From Hofstenia miamia (taxonomy: Eukaryota; Xenacoelomorpha; Acoela), in contig SCFE01000040.1 of the NCBI GenBank assembly GCA_004352715.1, forward strand, positions 350,964 to 414,963: a stretch of 64,000 nt of DNA, in the 5' to 3' direction. The notes under the pieces are model-generated. The model saw only the letters and a list, made by a program, of their open reading frames with translations. It searched no databases and was not told the DNA's origin. How positions within the stretch are numbered: the stretch's first letter is position 1; each line of letters starts with the position of its first letter. This document shows, one piece after another, positions 13,146 through 23,819 of the stretch. Position numbers and translations under genes: made by a program.

Positions 13146-13685
13146 TTTTGACAAGGCAAACTTCAAAATATTTCCTCGAGTTCCTCTTGTAGGCTTTCCT
13201 TTAAACCATCTGCAATTAGATATTCCAGTGAAACATCCTAATTTGAGAATGAGCTATTTGTAGTGCTTCATTAACAATGTGCCAATGTAGATGCTACATT
13301 GGAAGTGGGAACTAGCTAATACAAGCTTGAATACAAACTCGAAACATATAAGTCAAAGTGAGCATACATCTATTGTATAGTAAGAATATATCATTTAGTG
13401 TTTATCAATTTCTAAATTTACCACATTTTTTACAATTAAGTTTTATATTGCACGTTCACTTTCCTTTTGAGCCTCAATCATTGTTTGAAATTGATGAGAC
13501 GACTATGCTCAAAATTGGAAAGAGTCAAGTCGAGCTGAGTCAAGCTGTACAGACAAACTAGGCTTACTGGCAAATCTGTACCACACCACCACTCTCGGTA
13601 TATACATTCGTATAAAAAAAATTCAAACATACTTTCCCTAAATAAACGTTTCTCTGAAATGCTAATCATTTTCAAAATAATCAAA
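13146..13685. other. Unique sequence between satellite and microsatellite
   Basis: Short open frames on both strands (13358-13561 plus, 13684-13478 minus) overlap antiparallel and show no recognisable motif. I see no supported feature. Confidence 0.4.
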
Positions 13686-13687
13686 TT

Positions 13688-13729
13688 GTCATCGTCATCA
13701 TCATCACCATCATCATCCTCATCATCACT
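13688..13729. repeat. (TCA)n microsatellite
   Basis: Imperfect run of TCA/TCG/CCA triplets. Confidence 0.9.
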
Positions 13730-13971
13730 GTTTGGATGACTTCAAATACCTAAATCACTTTCTTGAAGTGCTACCTTCATTTCATTTCTCCATTGTGCAT
13801 AAATGGTGTGATATACCATCACATGATTCTTTTTTCTAAGTATTGCACTCATTAATACTTAGCCGTTAGCACAGATATTTCAATATTTCAAAACAATTTT
13901 TCATTAATATGTAAAAACGCGACGTACAGATATCGATATTAAAAACAATAAGAATGTTCAAAAAGTTTTGA

Positions 13972-14313
13972 TTAAGTTATCTCCTTAAGAGACGATGAAC
14001 TCGCAGGCTCTAGTTTATCGAACGATTGAGAAACACGCAGCTGCTCTGCCATTCCCTCAAAAAGGCTTTTCTGTATATTTTGTTTTGTGACTAGTCGAAT
14101 TTCTGGATTGGTAATGTTCCGTAGTTCTGCAGCAATATACTTTGCAAAATGATCATTCTCGTCAACCCTCGTTGTTTGACTTTGGTGGGAAATAGCCTCT
14201 AGTGTTGTGACAGCCTTGTTTAATAATATATTATCTTGTGCACTCTTTGGTTTCTTAGCGGGTGGTGGCATTGGCAAATGATTGATACTTGAGGGCATTA
14301 CATCAACATTTTG
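13972..14313 (-). CDS. MADF-BESS gene, exon 3 (nuclear-signal linker, BESS motif, stop)
   Basis: Last coding exon of the minus-strand gene whose other exons are 16161-16333 and 21004-21151. The acceptor is a T-run ending in TTTTTTTAG just above 14313, and the exon opens in phase 0, matching exon 2. It encodes residues 108-220 of the joined 220-aa protein. PMPPPAKKPK (about 121-130) looks like a nuclear localisation signal. Residues about 158-196, containing HFAKYIAAELRNITNPEIR and NIQKSLFEG, fit the BESS motif, a short helical protein-interaction module found C-terminal to MADF domains in chromatin and transcription proteins. The stop is TAA at 13972-13974. The order MADF - linker - BESS is the family's standard layout. 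I do not know its DNA target or partner. Confidence 0.8.
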   Translation of the reverse strand, partial: QNVDVMPSSINHLPMPPPAKKPKSAQDNILLNKAVTTLEAISHQSQTTRVDENDHFAKYIAAELRNITNPEIRLVTKQNIQKSLFEGMAEQLRVSQSFDKLEPASSSSLKEIT

Positions 14314-14333
14314 CTAAAAAAACATTTTATACA

Positions 14334-14369
14334 TTATATATATATATTTATATATATATATATATATAT
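14334..14369. repeat. (TA)n microsatellite in MADF-BESS intron 2
   Basis: Nearly pure TA run beginning about 20 bp upstream of the exon 3 acceptor on the minus strand. Confidence 0.95.
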
Positions 14370-15780
14370 TAGGGGATGCAGGTATGCATAGATTATCACA
14401 GGAATGGCTTTTGCTGGAATTTGGATGAGAAATAGTACAAAACAGAAAAAACGGCCAGTTCTTTTGAATTTTGAGCTGTATATTGCAAAAATAATCTTAT
14501 ATCCCGCACGAAAGTTGAGCCCAGCAAAATTGATGAGCCTATTGTCAAATTTTGAAAATGAGTATTTTGATTGACTCACTGTATTAGTTCTTATGTCATT
14601 GGTTTTTGGAAGAATTTTGCAAAAGAGCATATATTTTGTGAAATCCCATGCTATTTCAATTTATCTGTCCCTGTGTGAGGTACTACCTTACTCTGCCTAG
14701 GACTAGGCCTGGAAGTTAGTTCAGATAGTTTACTCCAGAGTAATTCATAGTTATGTCAAGCTGCAATTTTTTGTGCTTTCATCACAAAATCTTACATTCT
14801 CTCATTTATTAACCTTACTTACACAAATTAGTTACTATATGTTATTTACATAATTCATATTTGCTCTTTTTGCAATGTAGAGTATCAATGTTGACAGTTG
14901 GAAGATACTTCCAATGTGTAAATCTTCTTATTTTCTACTTTTTGAATATTACAACTGTAGGAGGCAAATTGAATAATGTTGACCAATTAGGCAGAATTTT
15001 AACTATTTGCAACATGGGCGAATTCCCTTTACACTGTATTTGTAATCCTAAACAATTTTATTGATTTTCCTTCTTATCTTAAATGAAGCTTGTACTGCCA
15101 TATCCAGCTTCTAAAATAGAAACACTAGTTCAGTTGCTACACCAGTTAGGGCCTATTCTATTAAATTAGAGTTACCCAATACCAACATAGAGTGCTATCT
15201 TCCAAATACTGTGCACAATGATACCAGATGCGACATTTCACTTAGTGGCATTCCACAATTGGGCCATATATTCAATTAAATTTCTCAATGTGGCTTTTAA
15301 GTAATCTGTGTGACATCACAAATAAAAGGAAATGTTCATTAAATAGGATAAAATCAAAATCTGTGATGAAACCACTAAAAATTTGTCCTTGGTATAGCTT
15401 GAAACAATCAATTAATGTGGAGTAGAAAATCTGTCTGATTTGCTCTCTCAGCTAGCCGTAGGTAGAAGAAGGTAGTACATCACATGGCAGGGGTATGCAT
15501 GTAATTTCACAAAATGATATGCTTCTTGCTGCAAAAGTCTTCCACAAGGAAAAGCCAGAGAATATCTACAAAGTCATATAAGGACTAGTACAGTGAGATA
15601 CTCAAAGTACTCATTCCTGCTCAAAATACTCATTTTCATAATTTGACAATATGTTTATCAAACTCACAGTAATAGACCGTTCTACTAAAAAATTATACCG
15701 GCAGTAACCGTACTGTATTTCCAAACTCTTATTATTAAGTTAGAATTTTTCAGCGTAGGTTCACATCCATGTATAGATAT

Positions 15781-15890
15781 ACATTTCGGACTGCAGTTGC
15801 CCTCCTATAAGTTCCTTTGCCCGAGTATCTGAATGTCCTCTAGTCCCGTCAATGTATGAACTTCAAATTAATCACAGTCGTATGAATAAT
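15781..15890 (-). pseudogene. Penelope-like endonuclease (GIY-YIG) remnant
   Basis: The minus-strand translation gives YSYDCD, then after a stop and frame change YIDGTRGHSDTRAKELIGG. This aligns with the better-preserved GIY-YIG peptide at 26430-26590 (YSCDECKYSYIGETRRHLST). The two are also visibly related at DNA level, for example GTCCTCTAGTCCCGTCAATG against GTCGTCTGGTCTCGCCGATA. It lies in intron 2 of the MADF-BESS gene, in the same orientation. Too decayed to be functional. Confidence 0.45.
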
Positions 15891-16056
15891 AATAAAACTT
15901 CGTGAAACAAATTTAAATATATTTTAAGGATCTGCATAACTAAGAGAAAAAGTTCGGAACATTTCTGCAAATGCTTGAAAATGACAGCAATGCTTGTCGA
16001 AACATGTTGCAATAAAATGTTATTTAAATGTATTCAAATTCTTAAGATCATAACAA

Positions 16057-16059
<3 letters not shown>

Positions 16060-16096
<37 letters not shown>

Positions 16097-16107
16097 ATAT
16101 ATATATA
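16060..16107. repeat. (TA)n microsatellite next to exon 2
   Basis: TA run interrupted by ACATGTA, about 55 bp beyond the exon 2 donor within intron 2. Confidence 0.95.
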
Positions 16108-16160
16108 GGTTTACAAAATACTACTTTTTCGCTGTTTGCTTCGTAACTAAAGCGCGCTAC

Positions 16161-16333
16161 GTTGAAATGATTTCTTCTGGGTTGAACCATTTTCCGCAAA
16201 AATTCCAATCGTTTGAAGTGTTCCCATTTTGGAATATAAGTTGCTATGCCAGATCTTTGCGATTTTTCAATTTTCACCAACTCTTTCGAATAGTACCCTC
16301 GAATGTTGTTCCACTTTGCTATTAGCTCATGAT
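16161..16333 (-). CDS. MADF-BESS gene, exon 2 (second half of the MADF domain)
   Basis: 173-bp exon. The acceptor is ...TTTAACTAG just above 16333 and the donor is AAC|GTAGCG at 16161/16160. The first two bases (AT) complete an Asn codon begun by the last base of exon 1, and the exon ends in phase 0. It encodes residues 51-107, including AKWNNIRGYYSKELVKIEKS and YIPKWEHFKRLEFLRKMV. These are the KW-x-N-x-R and P-K-W-x-x-F-x-x-L-x-F-L signatures of the second and third MADF helices. MADF is a Myb/SANT-like DNA-binding fold. The open frame can be read some 140 bp past the donor into (TA)n, but splice phases support stopping here. The donor is not a strong consensus. Confidence 0.82.
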
Positions 16334-17004
16334 CTAGTTAAATATTTAATTAGTAAAATGGCCTAATATAAGATTAGAAAATGACTTCGGAAAGTCCCTC
16401 GCAATAATGAATGTTATGGTCAAATCTATTGCATACACAAAGTTAATATTTTCTCAATAATAATCACTATAAGACTATTTTGGGGTATTTTCTTTTAAAT
16501 AAAAGTTATACAAAATAATCATAAAGGGATTTTAAATACAGACTTAATTGCTAATAAAACAAAATATTAATTTATTATTAGAGATGATTTAGAAGCTCAG
16601 GTCGACCATAGCTCAAAACCGATCTGTTGTAGATAGTATAAACATCCTAAAACTACTACAATAAAGTTTTGTTTAATGAAATGTTTTGATATATTTCACG
16701 GTCAAACATTACTATTAAAAAATTCTAGACCCAATGTATACACATTTCCGGCATGTTTAGACTCCATCACGACATATCACGATATCTATGATTCACTATG
16801 GAGTTTCAGCTTATACATTATACGACTGAATCTCAACTAATTACTCTCGATATGATATCTATTAACCCTATTTCTAGCAAATACATATAAGTTTCGAAAT
16901 AATAATATACGTGAAGATATTTAAAACATTGGCTTAATAATATTGCAGGATTAGCTAAATTTGAAGTCCGAAACATAGGACATGAATATGTTTTATTCAG
17001 CACA

Positions 17005-17470
17005 GCCTACGTGGGCCGGGTCATCCCAAAACTCGAGCGGGCCGGGTCACTTCCACCCTGGTTGCTATGTGGTCCTACTGTGTACTTAGATGAGGATGGA
17101 AAACTGATCACTTTTTATAACCCGCCTGACCTGTCTAGAAACTATCTGCAAATCACCCGGGCCCGTCTAACACTGACCCGTCATCCGCCCCTATCAAAGG
17201 AAGATTACTAGAGTAGAATACAGAAAAAGTATTGCAACGTCAAAGTATCATCAAAAACATTTTATTCGCAAATAGTTTTGGACTTGGTGCTTTGTATGCT
17301 GAAAATCTTTTTTGGTTTAATCATATTTGAACCCGACTTTCAAAGGCCCATTCACCTTAAGAAAAATCTTATGCATCCTATATTCTTCACATGTACGTGT
17401 AAACATCCCAAAGATGAAATTGGGCTGGGTTTAGGCCGAAATCTCATGGCCCAAAATGGGCTTGATATTT
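17005..17470. repeat. GC-rich dispersed repeat (GGCCGGGTC words)
   Basis: Two clusters, 17008-17215 and 17325-17470, contain GGGCCGGGTC, GACCCG and GGCCC words in otherwise AT-rich DNA. Plus-strand frames here (17011-17211, 17278-17478) are by-products of the GC-rich repeat, not genes. Confidence 0.55.
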
Positions 17471-19296
17471 TATGTTAAAAATATAATACTTATTTTGTTT
17501 CCTTAAAATAAATTACAACAAGTGCGAACATGTTTTCATAAAGTAAATTATAAATTTATGAATTTCAGCAGTTACAATTGAAATGAATTTTCAGGACCAC
17601 AGGGAAAGCTCTCTAGCAGGAGACCTTGCACTCAATTAAAAGAAAGTTTAGTCAGGCTAACAGTATTATTTCAAGTAACTCTGAACCAGTGTTTCTTCGG
17701 CTCCTAGTATTTATTGGAGCTGGTGCATTCTTCCCTAATCTGTATTTAATTAATATAGAAACTTCAAGTTATCATAGAAGTCCTGAATCAATATTTTAGC
17801 GTTCATGGAGGCTCTAAATAGCATAGGTGCATTATATATTATAGCACTGGATATATTCGGGTTTAGATCACCCTATATGCCTTAAAATGATAAATTACCT
17901 ATTAATTTTAGATATTCTAGCGTCTTAACTTAAACGCTTATATATATATATTAAAGTGGCCTTTATATAAGGTGAAAATTTAAAATGTTGACTTTTGTAT
18001 GTCTGAGCTTTTCAAAAGGTTCTATTTCATTAGAAACTCTTTTACTTAAATTTCTGATAATTTGATATATTTTTTAGAGGTGGCCTAATGAGGCTCAATA
18101 CATGGTAGAAGAAATAATGTATCAATACAGTAGTCAGAAAACCAGAATAGCTGTTTTATATTTTTCTAGCTTTTCCTACGATCCTTAAAGCATACTTGAG
18201 TCATTCCTCATTATTGAGCAATATAGTTGCCTCATTTGCTGTATCAAACACAATTACTAGCAGCTGCTAGTAAGCTTATAGGTGTTTAAATAGTTTTGAA
18301 GTTTTCACTTTCATTCCAGTCTTCTGGATAGGTTTCAACAAAGCTATTAAATGCACTTATCTCCCAAATAAACTTCTACTGCTTCTGGTTACGAAAACAA
18401 CATACACTATGGTTATTGTTGGTCCCATCCACTTGAGCTAATTTCAGGGTTTCATCTCTTACAATATCCTTTGAAATTTTCAGAATGTTGACCGTAGTGC
18501 AGCTAAATTTAAGTTAGAACACGCAAACTCAGAAAAGTCAGTTCCTCTGAAAAATAAAACAAATTGTCAAAATTCTTACACAATCTAGCTACTTGGATTT
18601 GATGTTGAGGATAGGAATAAAGCAACTGAAGTGGTTTCAAATCGTGTCTAGCTGCCTGTAGAGCAAGTAGCACCAAGAATTAAACCCAAACATCAACCTT
18701 TGCCAAAACAGTTGTCAATGTCTCGTAATCCGTTCACCTCCACGATTTCAAGGTTGAACTAACTAGAGACAATGTGCTTGCCTATCATAGGAGTTCTTCC
18801 CTCCTTGAATGGATTCTAATGGCGAATTAGGAATTAATTTGAATGGATATTCATCATTTCGAATATTATGTTCAGCTAAAGATGTTACAAATATATAAAT
18901 GCACCTACATAAAAAACATTTAACTATAAGTTCAATGCACATTTTCAAAAATATTTGATAAAAATGAATATATGGATGCAAAACTTCCGAATTCTGAGAG
19001 GATGCAGAGTTACTCTTAATGTAGGCATCGATATATTTGTCTTTAATTACAATTCATTGTCATGTGTACGCTAAGTGCTAATGAGATGCCGAACGGTACT
19101 TATATTATTTTTGTTAAAACAGATAATTCTGATGTAACATATTTCCGTAACACTGGAAAAGCTTAATGAGCTTGAGCCACCTCTAATACTATTTCAAATA
19201 GTTCAAGATTTTACACTCGTCAGTTTTTCATAAAATGGAAGCACTCCAAAGGTTCAGAGGCAAAACTTTCCGAATTTATAAATAAGGGCCACCCTA

Positions 19297-19337
19297 ATAT
19301 ATATATATATATTATATATATATATATAATATATATT
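19297..19337. repeat. (TA)n microsatellite
   Basis: Interrupted TA run (TATATAATATAT). Confidence 0.9.
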
Positions 19338-19580
19338 TAAGCACAGAAAGCTACCAACAACCTCACGAATATAAAGAAAATAATTTTAACATCATAATAA
19401 AAACAAAGAACACCAAAAAACAGAAACAATCATACTAAAAAAGAAGATCATAATTATACTTTAAATAAGCAAGTTAATAATTTCAAACGAACTTATCTGC
19501 TTAAGTTAATGCATGCATATATAATTTTTTAAACATTTAGTGTAGTGGTTTTGTAAATTTATTTGCCACAATATTATATT

Positions 19581-19620
19581 CTGATGATGGTCCTTAAGGG
19601 GTTGAAATGTATCAACCAGT
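19581..19620 (+). ncRNA. Hammerhead-ribozyme-like core, possible Penelope terminal remnant
   Basis: CTGATGA (19581-19587) is followed by a small hairpin (TCC-TTAA-GGG) and then GAAA (19604-19607). This is the conserved order of a hammerhead core. Penelope-like elements are known to carry minimal hammerheads in their terminal repeats, and such elements are present in this window (15781, 26430-29083). Helix I is weak by eye, so the copy may be degenerate or a chance match. Confidence 0.35.
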
Positions 19621-20034
19621 GTTAAAAGACTAACATGAATTTATATATCTCTAAATTACCTAAAGTGCTCCACTAAAAAATATTGGCAATATTTAAACAG
19701 AATTCGTTTAAAAATTGTTTGCAAAATATAAAAGCTTGTAACAAAGTAATAGATAAACATGTACATCTACATGAAATTGAGTAATATAGAATTATTTGGA
19801 GGTTCACTAAGGAAAAAAATAAGTTAATGCCGGTATGTTTTAAATTATAAAGATTTTTCAAATTTTGAGTGACATCTATGTATAATAGAGATTTCCCTTC
19901 TAGAAGTGAATCGGGAAGACCAGTTTTTGATTGAAATTAGCCACAACCTTCTTTCTTTTACCGTTAAAATATTGTATCGATTCTTTTTAGTAAAATCATT
20001 TAAACATTTGATTTTTTAAAGTATGGGCTCAAAA

Positions 20035-20335
20035 TGCGCTGAAAATTTGAAATAGATGAGCTGGGTCGGGCCTGCAAACAATGGGCCTTCTTGGGGCCTT
20101 TTCAAGTTACTCAGCCCATTTTCATCTCGAGGGCATCCCTTGCTTGGTATTCTTCGAAAGGCTTCATACATAAAGCTGTTACAATGTCTTGCTCTAGATT
20201 ATATATAGACAAAGTACTACAAGAGGCTAAAGGACTTAAACATTCTCCAATATTTCTTTGTCGAGAGTATCACTATCACATTTCAATCTATAAAATTCTA
20301 ATTATTTTCTTAGAAGCAATGAGAATGTCTTGTGT
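20035..20335. repeat. Dispersed repeat, shared with 38225-38630
   Basis: GAAATAGATGAGCTGGGTCG, followed by GGCC, and then ATAAAGCTGTTACAATGTCT and GCTAAAGGACTTAAACATTC recur in recognisably similar form at 38398-38615 and partly at 38228-38325. It is a moderately diverged interspersed repeat about 300 bp long. The plus-strand open frame 20091-20342 within it is not a gene. Confidence 0.65.
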
Positions 20336-20714
20336 AATGTAGAGAAGTTACGCCTGCAAACATCTATTTTATTTTTATTTTAATATAGCTAACAAAATGA
20401 TCAACAATATATTCACAAGACTTACCAAGATAAACTTTATGAAGGAAGCTAACAAAATTAAAATGAAGATTTTATAATGTCTAGTATTTGCAAACATACC
20501 CTAGATAAGCTAATATACTATAAAACATAATATAATTTTTTGTAATTAGTGCCATTATGATATGTTATGATTTGTATCATGCAATATAAAGTTTTTTGCT
20601 ACTACTACTACAATAAAAAATACAAAAATAATTAAAATCTTTAAGAATTTCAAATATTCAAACGTTTGACGTCTTTAAATTTCCTTAAACATGTTAGTTT
20701 TTTCTATTTTAAAA

Positions 20715-20800
20715 TTATAAATGACCCGTGAGCCGGACGACTCGTATAATTTTTTACTTGGCTCACGGATCGAGTTGACTCGTTTCCCACCCTGCTTAAG
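20715..20800. repeat. hAT-type terminal sequence with GC-rich hairpin
   Basis: The reverse complement begins CAGGGTGGGAAACGAGTCAA, close to the CAGGG...GGGAAAC ends of hAT elements. A GCTCACGGGTC/GACCCGTGAGC-type inverted repeat lies about 60 bp inside. A similar sequence is at 60860-60945. Confidence 0.45.
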
Positions 20801-21003
20801 ATGCAGGACTCTCATTGAGAGTGCTTCCGATATATTGCGGATATATTGCGGATTGAAACATTATTGCAGGATTACTAACCCTAAATCGGACAATTAATAT
20901 ATTTTTCCTTAGTCTTTTAAAGCAAATTAAAGTTCCAGGCCACTTATACAAATTTCTTTATAGCATAAAAGAGGTTTAATAAGCACAAATTCAACAGACT
21001 TAC

Positions 21004-21151
21004 TTGATAGACCAAGATCAGCAGCAATTGAAGTTACATACTTCTTTCGTAAATCGCGATCCCTATATTCTGGCAAAGAAACATCCCAAAGACATGAAAC
21101 AGCTTTGTAATGTTCAATTATGCGTATTTCTATGGGTTCTTGTTCCTCCAT
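21004..21151 (-). CDS. MADF-BESS gene, exon 1 (start and first half of the MADF domain)
   Basis: I start the protein at the ATG at 21151, because MEEQEPIEIRIIEHYKAV leads straight into the MADF helix. The frame stays open to an ATG at 21256, and an acceptor-like TTCTAATAG lies between them, so a longer or spliced leader is possible. Residues 11-49 include the hallmark CLWDVSLPEYRDRDLRKKY. The donor TCAA|GTAAGT at 21004/21003 is strong and splits an Asn codon completed by exon 2 at 16333. Joined with exons 2 and 3 it gives a 220-aa protein, typical of compact MADF-BESS factors. MADF-BESS proteins are nuclear sequence-specific regulators, and relatives also occur beside PIF/Harbinger transposases. 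This copy has an intact frame and looks like a host gene. Confidence 0.82.
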
Positions 21152-21456
21152 AACACAACAATCGCTCAAGCAGCTATTAGAATGCACATCTGTTATCTTG
21201 ACAAATATGTAAGTTGCTATGACAAATGAACTAACTATTTTGATTTGATTTGGCAAACAAATGACTGTAATTATTTGCTTATCACTGACGAATTTGTCTT
21301 GATTGAGTGTTTACACAATCAGATTATGTTCAGTTAAGAGCGCGATTCTAATTTGGATAAATATTGCTGTGGAAAACCAATTTGGTTGGTGCATTTGTTA
21401 GCGTTCAGTTGACTTGATCGAAAACACACTGTTTTCCTGTAAATTAGATTTTCACA
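21152..21456. promoter_or_regulatory. Shared upstream region of two divergent genes
   Basis: About 300 bp separate the MADF-BESS start (minus) from a plus-strand ATG with an immediate splice donor at 21457-21466. No TATA box is clear. GCGTTCAGTTGACTTGATCG at about 21400-21419 contains an initiator-like TCAGTT. Promoter activity is inferred only from the gene arrangement. Confidence 0.3.
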
Positions 21457-21466
21457 ATGCATTCTT
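21457..21466 (+). CDS. Candidate small gene, exon 1 (ATG plus nine-base leader, then donor)
   Basis: ATGCATTCTT is followed by a consensus donor (GTAAGT at 21467). It leaves one base that would combine with CT at 22112-22113 to make Ser. The resulting peptide starts Met-His-Ser-Ser. Support is limited to the donor, the phase agreement with both downstream exon copies, and the divergent position relative to MADF-BESS. Confidence 0.35.
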
Positions 21467-22001
21467 GTAAGTGTGGACAAAGTAACGAAATAATATGGTT
21501 TGAGGGCTTTATTTCTATGCTAATATATTGAAATTAATTTAGTCATTTGTCTTGTATGCAGTAATTAATTTTGTAAGACATGAAAACTTACTAAAATATA
21601 TTTTAAATACATTATTATATATTGAGGAAATTATCATATTTTTGAGATTTTTATTTGGGTACATTTGATAATAATGTTTCAGAAAAAATCCGAGTATTGA
21701 AATATTTTTTATTAGTCAAATATTAGAAATATGTATGTAAAACGGAATTGAAATACTGCTTGAATTTAAGTAAGTTTTAAGAAAATTAACCCTAACCAAA
21801 ACAATAACCCTAAACACAACTTTAACTTTAAGCTAAATTCTACACTAACCCTATTCTTATTGTTTGCAATGTCTAAACTATAAGCTAGCTCGTAATATAA
21901 ATATATATATAATTACATATTTATTGCTCTATAATATAATGATATATAATTGTATATAATTATATTTTAATAGATTGAGACATCCGTACTATCCAGAAAA
22001 G

Positions 22002-22007
<6 letters not shown>

Positions 22008-22032
<25 letters not shown>

Positions 22033-22490
22033 TAATTGAAATTTTTTAATAAGGTGGTTATTAATACATTGTATTTTTTTAGTTTTTGGAATATTTGTGA
22101 GTAATTTGCAGCTACATTGCTGACGTCAAAAGCACATTACATTCCCGATGACATGATTGAAAGAGTTATCAACTCTTTTCATACTCGGCTCGAAACTCTG
22201 AAGGACAGAAATGGTAGTCACATTAAAATGTCAACAGTTCATGTGTAATGATGTAACCAAGCTGATCTAAATTCTATATGTATATGTATGTCTTAACCTT
22301 TGTGTTACCTATATATATAGGCCTATATATATATATATATATATATATTAATGGATATTTTTTAGTAATATTATATTTGATACATTCTATTCATTTTTCT
22401 TAAAATTTTGCAATACTTGTACGAAATTTGCAGCAACATTGCAGCCCCCTAATCACAATGATTTCATCTCAGAAAATTGTTAATGAGGTA
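22008..22490 (+). repeat. Tandem duplication of a (TA)n + exon-like unit
   Basis: Unit 1 (about 22008-22150) and unit 2 (about 22320-22490) share the same order. Each has a (TA)n tract, ATTAAT(T)G, a T-rich tract, an acceptor-like (G/C)..AATTTGCAG, then ACATTGC. In unit 2 the same phase gives TLQPPNHNDFISENC and then a stop. The shared acceptor and phase suggest a duplicated terminal exon, one copy of which is now shorter. Confidence 0.5.
22112..22248 (+). CDS. Candidate small gene, exon 2 (48-aa product)
   Basis: Follows an acceptor (GAGTAATTTGCAG). In the phase set by exon 1 it is open for 44 codons to TAA at 22246. The peptide includes HYIPDDMIERVINSFHTRLE and ends KMSTVHV. Its composition is protein-like for DNA this AT-rich (charged, amphipathic helix, few Lys/Asn/Ile runs). 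I do not recognise the family. A diverged second copy of the whole unit follows at 22330-22490. It could instead be the last exon of a larger gene, or a repeat. Confidence 0.4.
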
Positions 22491-23040
22491 TTTGCTATTG
22501 GCTCCATAATTATGTGTTGCATTCAGTCTCTCTTTGTGTTTGCTATATAATTTACAAGAGTTACACACAGTGCAATAAATGAACATATTTTCAACTTGAT
22601 TCAACGCTCTAGAAATATATTTATGATAATTGAATGTATTTTTTGGCAATTACTTCTTGCTTGCCTTAAGTCTGGTAGTGATTGAAATGTCATCTTTCAA
22701 ATCTGATAATTCATTTAAAAATATTCAAATATTCATGTAAGACAATGGAAAACTTTGAAACCTAATGCCAGCAATTTTGAAATTCGAATGGAATTAATAA
22801 ATAATATTTTAAGAAAGAAATTATATACATTTTAAAGGATTACAATTTTGAAGTATTATAATTACATAATTAGTTAATTTCAGCTTCAAATCGCAACATT
22901 AAGTAAGGATTCATTTACAAATTTTCTTTATGCTTACACATGTAAACGGTCGTGATTTGTGACTTCTGCTTAGGCGTCAATTCCAGAGTTTTAGTCATGT
23001 TGTAATGTGATAGGTTTTTTATGAGTTTGAAGATCTAAGA

Positions 23041-23110
23041 TCATATAATGAGCTGTTTTCACTAGAAGGACCGTCTGGGTCATTTCGACCCACTTTATTA
23101 CTTTGATGGC
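23041..23110. repeat. Possible transposon end (CTAGAAGGACCGTCTGGGTC)
   Basis: CACTAGAAGGACCGTCTGGG followed by TCATTTCGACCCA is a GC-richer island with an internal GGGTC/GACCC pair, similar in style to DNA-transposon ends. No partner end was located. Confidence 0.25.
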
Positions 23111-23283
23111 TTGGTGTGAAGTGGTTAGATGGAGGCACGAGCTGAGACTAAGTGACTTAGAAATTTAATTTTTAATTTTAGAAGAGATATTAAATGTAAC
23201 ATTAAATGTCCATCTTAATTGAATATCAAAATTTTTGTAAAGTATGCTGTTCAGATAAGTAAATAATACATTTGCGCAGCTAA

Positions 23284-23819
23284 AGGTGTGTTCCCACTAT
23301 CGACTTTTATCATCTGTCAAGAAATCGATGATAAAAGTCGATAGTGTGAACACTCTATCTGCTTTTTTATCGGCTGATAAAAGTCGATAGTCTGAACGCT
23401 CCATTGGATTTTTTGGCAAAACAGCCAGATTACTTTCATCTGATAATTTATCAGATGATAAAAGTCGATAGTCTGAACGGTACTAAAACTAGTCGAATAG
23501 CTACTTAAAACTAATTGCTTACTTCTCAAGTAGGGAACAGACCTCCAAAACGTAAATTATTGTCGTTGAAATATTTCAACNATGTAAACATTGTTTACAT
23601 TCCAAGACAAAATAATCCATAAACAGATGTTGTTGTTTTTCTTACTGTCAATTAAAAGATGACAATTTATCATCTGATAAAAAATCGATAGTTTGAACAC
23701 TCTTCCAACTCCGCTTTTTCTGATAAAAAATCGGATGATAAAAAATCGCCAATGTGAACGAAAATAATTGTATTTTCGATTAAAATCTGCTGATAAAAGT
23801 CGATAGTGGGAACACACCT
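23284..23819. mobile_element. Complete Harbinger-like MITE, 536 bp, TAA target duplication
   Basis: The left end, AGGTGTGTTCCCACTATCGA followed by CTTTTATCA, is an exact inverted match to the right end (23791-23819). TAA lies on both sides (23281-23283 and 23820-23822). A 3-bp TAA/TTA target duplication is the hallmark of PIF/Harbinger. About five internal copies of GATAAAAGTCGATAGT-like sequence (about 23329, 23379, 23459, 23677, 23728) share the right-end orientation, so the interior is built largely from its own terminus. There is no transposase. A palindrome and single N at 23581 mark a poorly resolved hairpin. The window start carries a relative. Confidence 0.85.

Larger units (their letters stand above)
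16334..21003 (-). other. Intron 1 of MADF-BESS, filled with repeats
   Basis: 4.7-kb intron inferred from matching splice sites and phases. It contains GC-rich hAT-like repeat words (17005-17215, 17325-17470, 20040-20340, 20715-20800), a (TA)n tract (19297-19337), a hammerhead-like motif (19581-19620) and otherwise AT-rich DNA. A short minus-strand frame at 18981-18763 (ending RNDEYPFKLIPNSPLESIQG and beyond) is unidentified. Confidence 0.7.

Noticed and set aside
21785-21855. Interstitial telomere repeat
   Set aside because: Only scattered CCCTAA words, not a tandem array.
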